A stretch of DNA of 64,000 nt from Earliella scabrosa. Its lineage: Eukaryota; Basidiomycota; Agaricomycetes; Polyporales; Polyporaceae. Each line of letters opens with the position of its first letter. Position 1 is the stretch's first letter. Positions 10,796 through 22,014 of the stretch are shown one piece after another. The notes under the pieces are model-generated. The model was not told the origin of the DNA, did not search any database, and saw only the letters and a list, made by a program, of their open reading frames with translations. Location of the stretch: the NCBI GenBank assembly GCA_022605405.1, contig JABYQQ010000022.1, positions 620,001 to 684,000 on the forward strand, in the 5' to 3' direction. Both the position numbers and the translations under genes were made by a program.

Positions 10796-13700
10796 ATGCC
10801 ACCCGCAAACGTTGCCACACGCAAGTTTCCCTGCACCTGGGCTGGATGTCGGAAACTCTGCAAGTCTACCAGCGGCCGCGCCCGACACATCAAGGCAAAA
10901 CACGCCCAACCTGTGGTGCCTGCTGCTCATGACGCACCCCACGCCCCGCCGGATGCTCCTGCTCCCTATCTCGACCCCGAGGACCTTGCTCCCGAAGAAG
11001 ACATGCAGAACGCAGACCTGCACCACCATGATCCCGACCCGGCCGTTAACCACCCTGAGGCAGAGCCTCAGCCGACGGGTATCACGGTCCAGACCCATGA
11101 GCGTTTGACAGGTGCGTCACCGTTTGAACTCCTCATGCTCTTGACTCATGTTGGCCACAGGTGACCCGTGTAACGCTGCCGGTCAACCACTCCCGCCGAA
11201 TACCCCGCCGACTGCGCCGCCCAGACCTCGTACCAACGATTACGGCCCATACGAGAACCGCGCGCAGTTCGAGATCGCGGACTTCCTCTTTCGCAAGGTG
11301 CAGATGTCCGGCAACGACATCGACGGTCTCATGCAGCTCTGGAGTGCGTACAGCCAGCAGTCCCCTTTCGCCGACCGAGACGATCTCTACACGTCTATCG
11401 ACTCTGTCCCTCATGGTGACATCCCTTGGAAGGCTTTCGTCGTCACCTACACCGGCCCTCGGCCGGCCGAAGGTGCTGTACCACCGTGGATGGAGCGCGA
11501 GTACACCGTGTGGTACCGATGTTCCCGTGCGGTCCTCCATTCGCAGCTCGGTAACCGCGACTTCGCTGGCGAAATGGACTTCGCTCCGAAGAAGGTTCAT
11601 CACGGTGGGGAGCGTGTATACGAGGATTTCATGACAGGCGATTGGTGCTGGAAGCAGGCGGTGCGTTAAGTTCCCCTTTGCTCTGCATAGCGTTGCTGAC
11701 CAAAATTCAGGATGAGATCGCGGAGGACCCTCGTACGCATGGGTCAGTCTTCTGTCCGGTCATCCTAGGGAGCGACAAGACCACCGTCTCCGTTGCGACC
11801 GGGCAGAATGAATACTATCCCCTCTACCTCTCCAATGGCCTCGTCCACAACACCACCCGCCGTGCCCAGCGCAACGCTGTGTCTCTTCTTGCGTTCCTCG
11901 CCATCCCTAAGAGTTAGTCCAATTGCCCACAGTGCATCATGTATCTAAGCCTTATGAATGACCAATGTAGCTGATCGAGAGTTTGCGGACGACGCGAATT
12001 TCCGAAAGTTCCGCCGGCAACTGTTTCACACATCCCTCCAAACCATTCTCCAATCGCTTGAACCAGGAATGACGGTCCCTGAGGTTGTACGATATGGCGA
12101 TGGACACTTCCGGCGCACGGTCTACGGCCTTGGTCCGTACATAGCTGACTATCCTGAACAGGCGCTCCTTGCCTGTATCGTTCAAGGGTGGTGTGCGAAG
12201 TACGAGTCCAATCACATACTGCGAGCACCAGCTGATTAGCATACTGCTCAGATGTGACGCGCGACGTCAAGATCTCGATGGTGGAGGGCACCTGCGCTCG
12301 CACGAGATCACCGACGCGCTCCTAGACTCCATGGATCTCAAGGCGCTTTGGGACGACTATGGCATAGTCGGAGACCTCCTCGTGAGTCATGCTAGTGCGT
12401 CCCACTCTGTAGAATCATAATTGATTATTCCATACAGCCGTTCACTGTTGCCTTCCCACGCGCGGACATCCACGAGATGCTATCTCCAGATCTCCTCCAC
12501 CAGATCATCAAGGGAACCTTCAAAGACCACCTGGTAACCTGGGTGGAGGAGTACCTCGTTCTCACGCACGGCAAGACAGCCGCCTCCGTGATACTCGCTG
12601 ACATTGACCGGCGGTAAGTGTTTCACTTGGTTCGCTCCCAAGTCCCCGGCGCAGCTAACGACTTCCTGTTGGCATTGTCTCAGCATTGCAGCTGCGCCCC
12701 ACTTTCCTGGCCTCCGTCGCTTCCCCGAAGGTCGTGGCTTCAAGCAGTGGACAGGCGATGATTCTAAGGCGTTGATGAAGGTGAGCTATGCGTCGACTCC
12801 TCAATCTTGACGCCGGATGACGTTCTATTAGGTCTATCTCCACGCTATCGTGGGATACGTCCCGCCACAGATGGTTCAGTGCCTCAGCGCATTCCTCGAT
12901 TTCTGCTATCTCGTCCGCCGGAACGTGATCACCACGACGACGCTTCTCCAGATCGAGGATGCACTTGCACGGTTCCACCGCGACCGGGTCATATTTGAAG
13001 AGACATAGGGAATAGCAAGGGTGACCCTTGGGTATTTTCACACTCACCCTTACCCTTACCCTTCAAAACCCTTACCCTTGACAAGGGTCAAGGGTTTGAG
13101 CAAGGGTCCAGATTTCCTGACCCTTACCCTTACCCTTCAGTGAAGCCCTTCACAACCCTTGAGGGCTTCCATGTAAAAGAAGGTCATAGGGCCTTGGCAA
13201 TGTCTGAATAAGTGCTCTTCAGTGTGTATAAAGCCTCCTAGACCCACATTGATACTATGGTTCAATACTTACTGTGATTAGCTGACCACACAGTGTGACT
13301 TACTAGAGTGTATAGGGTCCATATACACACATTGATCAAACCCTTCAACCCTTGCCAAGGGTCAAGGGTTTGACAAGGGTCTTGAGAAGTCAACCCTTAC
13401 CCTTACCCTTGGTCCGTACCCTTGCAAACCCTCAGGGTTTTTCAAACCCTTGCTATTCCCTAAAGAGACAGGAGTGCGCCTTGATGGGTTCTCTCTCCCT
13501 CGTCAACACTCCCTCAAGCACTATCCCATGCTCATTCAGTTGTTTGGTGCCCCGAATGGCCTATGCTCTTCGATCACTGAGTCGAAGCATATCAAAGCCG
13601 TCAAGGAGCCCTACCGTCGTTCAAACCGCTTCGAGGCCCTCGGCCAAATGCTCATCACCAACCAGCGTCTCGACAAGCTCGCTGCTGCCCGTGTGGACTT

Positions 13701-14614
13701 CACCGCACGTGGCATGCTCAACGGGCCATGCCTGCCGACAATTCCTGAAGAGGATGCCTTCGAAGGCCTTGGCTTGCTTGATGACATCGAAGAACTGGTC
13801 CAGCTCGCGGAGAAGCATCTCGTCATCGATGAAGACGAAGACGACGGCCCTGTGGACACGGATGCGCTTCTTGGCGAGGTTGTCCTTGCGAAGCGCAAAG
13901 GTGAGCACAACTCTATAGCACCATTGTCTCTTTCTCACACTTCGTCCAGTGGCCGGTTTCCCATCAGACCTGGGACATGTAGCGCATCTGATTCATGTGC
14001 CCCAGCTTCCCAACCTCATCCGACGCTTCCTATACAGCGAGCTCAACCCCGGCGCCATCATCGACTTTGAGACTGTCGACATAGCACAGTGTCCTCAACC
14101 TCCCTCTCGCATCAACGTCTTCCCGTCCGCTGTCGCCCTTTTCCACGCACCAAGTGACCTGTGTGGGGCTCATGGCATGAAGAAGGAGCGTATCCGCGCC
14201 GTTCGCTCTTGGCGCGGCGGTCCGGCACGCTACGACTGCGCTTTTGTGACTGACGATGAGACGCTACCCGGTTTCCGGGGCCTTGCAGTCGTCCGTGTCC
14301 TCCTTTTCTTCTCATTCAAGTACGCTAACGGGATCACTTACCCCTGCGCTCTCGTGTCCTGGTTTGTTACGAGCGGTAATGCTCCTTGTGAGGAAACCGG
14401 CATGTGGATTGTGGAGCCGCAGGTGGATCCGCATGGCCGGCGTGTGGTCTCAGTGATCCACCTCGACTGCATGCTGCGTGCTGCTCACTTACTTCCCGTT
14501 CCGGACGATGACCCTATTTCCACTCGTTTGCGACATACTGATACATTAGACGCATTCGAAGCCTTCTATGTAAACAAGTACGCTGATCATCACGCACACG
14601 AAATAGCATTCTAA
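10796..14614 (+). pseudogene. Plavaka-type transposase 1, interrupted by a MITE
   Basis: Multi-exon gene; the first exons are 10796-11111, 11161-11660 and 11711 onward, all phase-consistent. The N-terminus holds a canonical C2H2 finger (CTWAGC, then HIKAKH). It is followed by the blocks seen in Plavaka transposases: YEDFMTGDWCWKQA, VFCPVILGSDKTTVSV, YYPLYLSNGLVHNTTRRAQR, then YIADYPEQALLACIVQGWCA, LSPDLLHQIIKGTFKD and ITESKHIKAVKEPYRRSNRF. The C-terminal exon contains the late WFV..MWIVEP and VSVIHLDCMLRAAHLLPV blocks. A 457-bp MITE (13006-13462) sits inside the exon between IFEE and TGVRL. Removing it with one target duplication restores the frame, and no other stop was found, so inactivation seems due to that insertion. 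The transposase cuts and moves the element by binding its termini in the nucleus (family knowledge). Confidence 0.8.
13006..13462. mobile_element. hAT-like MITE with 8-bp target duplication AAGAGACA
   Basis: 457 bp. Termini TAGGGAATAGCAAGGGT are inverted at the right end (ACCCTTGCTATTCCCTA). Identical 8-bp AAGAGACA copies flank it (12998-13005 and 13463-13470), the hAT signature. The interior is full of short ACCCTT / AAGGGT runs and codes for nothing. Confidence 0.9.
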
Positions 14615-14795
14615 TGTACTGCTCATTGTTCTGACCGGATTCCGACCTGTACACTGAACATCTCTCATCAAGTACCGGATCCAAGTCCTTCATATAATCT
14701 GTCAAGTTCCTCAAGTCTCTCAAGCGTGCTCACTTGCATCAAGTGGCAGCCGCTTGAGTCAAGTATCTGCTCAAGTCACTGACGAAATGCTGATG
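14615..14795. repeat. Right subterminal and terminal repeats of Plavaka 1
   Basis: Dense CAAGT / TCAAG / ACTTG words ending in AATGCTGATG, the inverse of the left terminus. Confidence 0.75.
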
Positions 14796-15880
14796 AACGG
14801 GCTGGTTAGTTGATGCATATCAATTTGGGAGGAGGGAACTGACATTCGCCCAGCCGGAAATATCCCCGATTGCGTCGCTCAGCTCGTGCATGATTGCGTG
14901 GTCCCAGACGTGGTCCGGGATGTGGACGTCTTCGACGTACTCAACGAGCGCTGCCGGAAGACGACAGTGTGAGCAAGCTCTGAAACGTCGGAAGGGCCGC
15001 ACAGTGAACTACAGTACCTTCAGTGATCGTCCACGCATACGATTTCCTGCGAATGGGTATGAACTCCTTGACAGAGAGGAGCCGGCCCGTCGCGCGCTGC
15101 CGTGCCTGTTCGACCTGCGCCGCGATGAGGTTGCTCGTCCCCTGTCTAAATCTGGGTCCCAAGTTGATTTGAGTCTGAGCAGGGAACGTATATGTGCAAA
15201 GACACACACCTCTTGCATGCGTTGGGACAATCGGCCGTCATGAGCCTCTCCCAGACACTGTCCGACCCAGATGGGCAATAATTAATAAGCTCCGTGCTTG
15301 GTCTTCAAGTTGCAAGCCTACGGCAACGCACCTTCGCAGCAAAGCCGCGTACAAGGAAGGGAACTCCGGCAGCGCCGCGTCGGACTTGGGGTCTGTGAGC
15401 ATCGCCATGCACATGTCGCCCTCTGCCTGTACGGCATCTGGGTCAGTGCACGAAACGCCACCATCGGTGAGGTCGTCCGACTGCCCCTTGCGGTGTGAGC
15501 GCGTGCACAGCTATCAACTAAGGAAAACACGGACGCACCGAGAAGGCCCAGTAGAGCCACATGAGACACGTCGCAAGGCGTGCGGAATCGGCGGAGGGGA
15601 AGCCCATGCTGGCGAGCAAGTCGATGCGAGCCTTCATGTATCTCCGGGCGTCTTGTTCGTCTAAGCCTTGCCTAGGATTGGAACGATTGAGCCGTTATGT
15701 TGCTAGGACGGGGAACGAAGCAGAAAGGTGTACATACCTCATCAGCCACTCGACATTGAGAGACTGGGCGACCTGCTCCATGTGAGGGTTGGTCTTGAAT
15801 TCGAACATAGGCGCGGTGATCGCGACAATGTCTCTGAGGCGGAAATGAGGTGGGAGCGGTTGGAGTGAGTTCGTGTTCAT
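14796..15880 (-). pseudogene. Terpene synthase 1, 5' part (exons 1-6)
   Basis: Starts at ATG 15880 (MNTNSLQPLPPHFRLRDIVA) and matches exons 1-6 of the intact paralogue in sequence and in every intron position. The aspartate-rich metal-binding motif DDLTD is present just after the second intron, and the exon-6 end IGDISGWAN is kept. No stop was found in this half. It is separated from exons 7-9 by the 8.1 kb transposon, which sits in the intron close to the 3' splice site. Transcription would have to run through a transposon gene of the same orientation. I call the gene inactive. Confidence 0.85.
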
Positions 15881-17272
15881 AGCGAGACACCTGGCAATGG
15901 TAACTTCGCTGGGAGGGGACTCGGAAGTGAACGATCAACCCCATAGGGATCTCCTGTATTTGTACGCAAAAGGCCACAGCCGGTACGGAGACTGCTTTGA
16001 CGCACTGAGCTCTGAGCGTTCGTCGTCAAGCCCAATTCTCCGCCCGGCACGGCACCGGGCATCGAAAGATCAGCATGGTGGTCCCAAACGCCGAGGACGG
16101 CACCCAATGCTTCAGAAGGCTGCAGATCTTATACAGTTACTCACCGCTCAATGGGTCACCGGGTCACCTGTAGAACCGAGGCGACCGGCTGAGCGTGGTG
16201 ACCCGTTGAGTGAGGGATACTACCTTTAGCGCCTCGTGAAGGCTACCGACGCAGCTCGCGCGTCGGAGCACTCGGCATACGAAGTGCGGCGAAACACAAA
16301 CATGTGAGTGAAACGGGGGCCATAAGAGTCACCTCATGCCGCCGAAGTGCTCCGGGGCTCGGGAGCACAGTACATGATGGATCATGCAATTGAACATTGC
16401 TGTACGCATGGCATTTCCTGGCCGTTCTCGGCTGACCACACGTTGCCCGATGCAACATAGCTATCAGCACACTATATGTGGAAATTAAGACTGAAAACTC
16501 ACTCGTAGATCCAGTAACCTTAGAACCTCGGCTAGAGATTGGTGTTGATACGTCCCGACGAGGGAATACTCTGCGTGGACTTGCAACGCTGGCTCGAGGT
16601 GCCATGTCCTCCTCACAGAAACATGTGTAAACATGCATTTGACACACGGGCTACATCCCTGCGCACTAGCTTGCACAGAGGTTTGATGGATCCGATAGAG
16701 GTATCCCCCCGCTACTTCGTCGTGAATCGAATCACACCAAGCTTATATGTCATGAAGGAATAACATACTCAGCTAGGTCCGTATCTCATGCTCAACATTT
16801 TCATCTACCTCTGCATTCATATCCAACAGATCAAGACGCTCCATCTCATCGAGTGCACGGCTAGCCAGCGGCTCGAGTCGAATTTGCGACGAGAAGTTCT
16901 GAGAGACGGTCGGTGAAACGAGACAGGAGATCGCTCGAGAGGATTAGCGTGAAACATATGAGCATCGATAATCATCGGAACAAGCAAGGGGGAACTGGTC
17001 CGACATACTGCGCAATATCCTCGAGCGAACGTCGAAGTCGTATCACCGTTATGTTGTTTCCCGTCAAAAGCGCGGTGCGCGTCATACTCGCGCGCCAGTT
17101 GGACCTGAGAGCCGGGCCGAACGGGTGTAGGCGGGCCGATACAACAAGCGTGTGCACTGCCACGCAACTAGATGTGGCGGCCTCCAACTTGCGCACTGGG
17201 GGCAGTACACTCACGTTCGAGTCCGTCGCTACGCTCTGACCCTTAAGCTGAGGGTCCCTGCTACTCACCCAC
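15881..17272. other. Intergenic region, no gene recognised
   Basis: 1.4 kb between terpene synthase 1 and F-box copy a. Only short, unsupported ORFs. A degenerate TATA-like stretch lies upstream of 15880. Confidence 0.5.
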
Positions 17273-18769
17273 ATGAACTACAGCCGCCTTCCCCTCGTCA
17301 TCTGCGAGCAGATCATCGATGCATGCTGGGATCGTTTCGTCCATCCCAGATTCCATCGATATGCTACATGGCGCCAGACCGCCCTTGTCTGCTCGGCCTG
17401 GCTCCCTCGCAGCCGATTCAACCTCCTCTACGCAGTCTACCTCTGGGAGAAGGACCACGTCGGCCTCCTTCTACGAACACTCCAGGAGACACCGCACTTT
17501 GCGGACCTAATAGTCACCCTGGAGGTTCAGGCTGACTGGACCGGATCTTTCCCCCTTGCCTTCCTGCCTCTCCTTCAACTTCTAAGGAATTGTCGAGCGG
17601 CTACTTTTGAATACATGCCTTGGGGGCTGTATCTACCTCAATACACCCGCATTGGCTTGTTTCCCTTGTCCAACCGTATCACCGAACTCCGGATAGATAT
17701 CGATCGTGGCGTTCTCCACAACGCTCTCCGATTCGTCTGGTCGCTGCGCCAGCTGAACAAGCTGCATGTACGATGGAGAGCAATGGAGAACCATGTGAAG
17801 GGCTTGCTGCAACGCCGGTCAGCCGTGGTGCGGGTTCCCATGACTGAGACGAGTAAGTGCAAGAACTTGCAAGATCTGCGACTCAGGGTGAGAGATCCCT
17901 TACTTCCGGCCTATCTGCATACACATACCCACATATACCTTTAGTATTCCGAATGTGCCCTGGTTTCCTGGCCAGGCTGCCCGTTTGGTTCCTCTGTCAA
18001 GAGGTTGACGATATATGTTGAGAAGGGAGTGTCGGGTGGGATCCTTCACGCTCTACCTCCACCACCGTCTGCTAACGTCAACATATATCATACTCTGCAG
18101 TGCATTCAGGCCTTTTATCAACTGGAGAACTTGAGGATCCACTGCCAGCTCGACCGTCCCTCGGCGTCAAACTCAACCCATAATATCCCCGTGTCATCAG
18201 GCACGCGCATGGGCACGCTGCGCAATTTGCGCTCAGTCCTGAGCAGTGTGTGCTCGGGCTCGGCTCTACAGTCTGTCAGCATTACTATCCGTTACTCGGA
18301 CCAGCTGAGCTACATGGTCGACCGCACAGGCCTTCTCGATGACCTCCTAAAAAGCGATATGGTAGCGATCCTGGCCGGATTCCCAGAGCTGCGACAGCTT
18401 CACTTGACGCTCCACGAAAATGACGAGGAGCACGACTCGCAGTGGTGGGCGGCAGAGATGGTTCGCCGGCTCCCATACAGCTGTCGTGTTGCTGTCTCAG
18501 TCGAGGTGCAGAGGAGCACCGCTAGTGGTACGTCATGCTTCGCTACATGTCCGGCGACGATTTTGCTCACGCAATCCGCAAAAGCATGGCGAAACCTATG
18601 GCACACGCCGGAGGAAATTGAAATGGCCAAGCGAGCAGGCGAGAACTCATACAGCACATCGCTTTCGGAGGAGTATGTCACCGGCAATGCGGAAGACATA
18701 GTCCACAAGCCACCCGCATACGCAGAAAGACTTGGGTGGGAGTGGGCCATGTCTGGCAGGCACAATTGA
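17273..18769 (+). CDS. F-box-like / LRR-type protein, copy a
   Basis: Two exons (17273-17887, 17945-18769) give 479 aa. The N-terminus LPLVICEQIIDACWD, then YATWRQTALVCSAWLPRSRF, is an F-box-like helix pair as found in the very large F-box families of Agaricomycetes. The rest has LRR-like strands (ITELRIDIDRG, LRQLNKLHVRW, FPELRQLHLTLHEND). F-box proteins present substrates to SCF ubiquitin ligases. Paralogues b (37190-38603) and c (53686-55045) share the architecture. At the position of their second intron this copy stays open through the intron-like stretch (about 18038-18095); splicing there would break the frame, so I read through it. Substrate unknown. Confidence 0.65.
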
Positions 18770-19814
18770 TGACCTGGTTGATAATCAATATTGGTACTAT
18801 GTTAATGAATGACCAAATGATCTACAATTATCGCTCTATCACTAAATAGTAAAAGTTCAGTTCACATATACTTGGTTTCGAACTGTCGATCAAAGCATGA
18901 AACATCACTCAAAGGTTTACATTTCATGCAACACTCTTTTGAACTGAGCATTGACTGCTATCAGATACGTTAGATAATCTCATCTCTCCATTTTGCAGTG
19001 GACGAACTTTTATCACGAACTTTCATCACTTCAATGAACTTTTCCAAGTATAGTATAGAATTCCAGTAAGCCAGACCGTCTTTAGATGGCACATTTTTAA
19101 AGTATTGAGCTTTAGATACACTGGAACAAGCTCATTGCATATGGCTTTATGCAGCATAGCATGCCACTCTTTTTGCTTACCATACTAGCTTATTTTTGTC
19201 ATTTCAACACAGTATTTACTCATTGCAGTAATTAACTTCTAGCGTGTCTATGAGGTGATCTTTGGCTTCTCAATGCCACATAATACCTTCCATGCATGTC
19301 AGTTCATTTCTTTACAGCATTTGTTCATTCATCATGCACAAGCAGGTCAGAATATTACACTACTAGTACAGCAAACAACCACTATATTGTGTGTTTTCAA
19401 TGGTATATAATACTCTACACAACTTCAGAAACACTACATTGTTTATAGAGAGCGAAAGTTGTAGGTAACACTGAGTTATTGAACACTATTACAAGATCTC
19501 ACAGAGTCCAGGAGGATGATCATTGATACCTCCTGTGTTATTACACGCTCAGGTGAGCCCTGGGTCGGGTCCGATATCTGGGAATTCGGGGCTGCCAGAT
19601 AATTTCCGACCGGCGCTTCAATACTGGAGCGTCATGGGCCAGACATCGAACAGATATCGGGCAAAGCGATATGGGCTCGATGACTAAGCGCCGGCCGCCA
19701 GATCACCGCCCAATATCCAGAGTTGCACCCACAGATAACTTCCGACCAAATATCCCAGGCTCCCGGCGCACACCTGGGCGTGTAGCTAGTGGTCTAATTC
19801 TGGCTGGATATATT

Positions 19815-20115
19815 TCTAGATCAACATGGGCATATGACCAATTGTTCGAGAAGTTGCAATGATTGTCACCTTTCTATGGTTCAATGTACACATAACAGCT
19901 CGGTAGTATATGGAAAGGATAGAGATGATACAATACAGAATTATCATGATTTTTCCGTAATTTTTGCTATAGAACTGATGGAGTTATTCAGTAAATAGTG
20001 AATAGATCATTCAGTTGTGAAGAGAATATTCCCACGGTGGTGCGATCGAAGAGAGCTCATTTTTCCGGTTCTAATGGTATATAACACTCTACACTTTCAT
20101 TAGAAACTGACAGAG
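19815..20115 (+). repeat. Left arm of a ~300 bp inverted repeat
   Basis: Matches the reverse complement of 20640-20945 over about 300 bp with scattered mismatches; shared words include GATAGAGATGATACAATA and CCCACGGTGG. The spacer is about 520 bp. Confidence 0.75.
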
Positions 20116-20473
20116 ACACACTCTGAAGCCAATGGTAGAATAGCCACTGGAAAATCCCAAACCACCATTGATGGCATATAGAACACAGTGGTCATGTCGC
20201 ACAGAGCTAAGTTTTTGCTTGTCAATGACCTATAACACTTTATGCTTATGACCCTTCATTGTTCTACTAACCAGTATTTACTTGTCAATGAAGTGCCAAC
20301 AGCTGAGAATATTACTCAACTAGTACAACAAATAAGCGCAGAAGTTTGCTATTTCAATGGTATACAACACTGTATATAACTTCAGAAAGGCAACATTGTT
20401 CATAGAGAGTCAGTAACACTAAGCTATCAACTATGTTTGTACACTGAACTTATATTTGATAGTGACAGTAGTC

Positions 20474-20545
20474 TAATGGTTAGTACACTGTGATGTTATT
20501 TGTGAGACTGGGGGTTCAATTCTGGCTGGGTGCACTTTTCTGCAT
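20474..20545 (+). repeat. tRNA-derived SINE-like fragment
   Basis: Contains an A-box-like TAATGGTTAGTACAC and a B-box-like GGTTCAATTCTGG at tRNA spacing, but no foldable acceptor stem. A shorter copy of its end recurs near 19790-19830, and both copies continue into ATCAACATGGGC. Confidence 0.45.
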
Positions 20546-20639
20546 CAACATGGGCGCTAATTATGCCCCTGAAACCCGGTGAGCTGTCGATGTTGGCGGT
20601 CGTCGACAGCTCCCCGGGAAATTTCCGGCATTTTCTGGA

Positions 20640-20945
20640 ATAGCCACTATTTACACTTCAAAGCATATCTCTGTCAGTTTCTAATGAATGTATAGAGTGT
20701 TATATACCATTAGAACCGGAAAAATGAGCTCTCTTCAATCGCACCACCGTGGGAATATTCTCATCACAACTGAACGATCTATTCACTATTTACTGAATAA
20801 CTCCATCAGTTCTATAGCAAGAATTACGGAAAAATCATGATAATTCTCTATTGTATCATCTCTATCCATCCCATATACTACTGAGCTGTTATATGTACAT
20901 TGAAGTATGGAAAGTTGACAATCATTGCAACTTTCGAACATTTGG
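20640..20945 (-). repeat. Right arm of the ~300 bp inverted repeat
   Basis: Reverse-complement partner of 19815-20115. The pair forms a palindromic element with a tRNA-like segment in its loop. Confidence 0.75.
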
Positions 20946-22014
20946 CCAATAAATGTGTTTGTTGATACATGTTGAAGTGGATTAAATAGATGTGTAATGG
21001 GTCTAGAAGATCAATATATAATGGACAATGATCTAGTGCGACCACATATGCATACTGAAGCCAAATCATGCTCACAACCCAGCCAACCTTCCGCATTTGG
21101 GCAAGTGTATATGAGCTATAACTTTTGTACTAATAGTTCATATAAACTTGAAGTAAGTCCATCTAAAAGATGCGGATTATGCCTACCAAACAATATTAAA
21201 ACATGTTTGTTACAGAGTTATAAGTATAGACAGTAGTAGATGAAGTCATTAGAAGTGATAGAAAGAGCCACTAGTAACTAGTAGTATAGACGCCAATGAA
21301 CCACGAAGCATGTGCCAACACAATGTAGTAAGCGCCGGCCATGCCAGGAGCCGAGCCGCGGGGGAGAGCATAAGAAAAGGAGTCAATGTGGCTGTGTCCA
21401 GTGGTAAGAAACGAGTAAGAAATTTCAACCCTAACCCTGTGGTGAGCGTCTAAAAGTAAGTAATTTTGTTACCTGAGATGACATAAGTTGTATGGAAGGG
21501 TAACAAAAACTTTTCCCACGGTGATCGAGTTGCGTCACAAGCGCCGGGCCAAAAGCTCCCCATAAGAACGATTAATTCGTAAACTCATCAATCGTAATGA
21601 CTTGATTGTAAGCAATCACACGACTTTCCGCCTCTTCACCCCTGCCTCACTAGCGTTCCCCTGCCCTAGTTGAACGTCTAACAGATTAGGAGTTGCGTCC
21701 TCTGGCAGACGCATCACGACGTCCCGTACTCATCTCACCTCCTGCGAATTATCTCACCACCTCCGTTCGCCTGATGCGATCCTCGCATACGAAAACGGCA
21801 ATCGGTCCTCGAGCTCCAGCTTCCCCCTGTTATTTTTGAACTGATACACCCGCAGCCACAGTTGATTCAAACGGATGTATGCGAGCACGATGATGCCTTG
21901 AAATCGAAAAGTGGAATTCTTGATCTATTCAACCAGCCCATATGCTTAACATACCATCATTCTCGGGTCGCCTAGTCGTACAAAGAGAGTTACTTCAATC
22001 TGCGTAGTCGTTGA

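Larger units (their letters stand above)
6663..14795 (+). mobile_element. Plavaka-type DNA transposon 1 (8,133 bp)
   Basis: The ends are inverted repeats beginning CATCAGCATT, at 6663 and at 14795 on the opposite strand. They are flanked by a 2-bp AA duplication. Joining the flanks restores the intron found in the intact terpene synthase paralogue (around 22566), which serves as the empty site. Both subterminal regions are packed with ACTTG/CAAGT words, as expected for transposase binding. Inside are a companion gene (7365-10070, -) and a Plavaka-like transposase (10796-14614, +), divergently transcribed. The transposase exon is broken by a MITE at 13006-13462, so this copy cannot supply its own transposase. 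Naming as Plavaka/CACTA-like rests on the transposase motifs. Confidence 0.85.
18770..22014. other. AT-rich, repeat-filled gene-free island
   Basis: 3.2 kb, markedly richer in AT than its neighbours, without supported genes. It holds a long inverted repeat (19815-20115 / 20640-20945) and a degenerate direct repeat (19340-19490 / 20295-20450). It also holds several copies of a GGTATATAACACTCTACA-like word and two tRNA-derived fragments. It looks like a pile of decayed non-autonomous elements. Confidence 0.65.

Noticed and set aside
13006..13462. Telomere-like ACCCTT array
   Set aside because: The runs are irregular and lie inside a MITE with clear inverted ends and an 8-bp target duplication.
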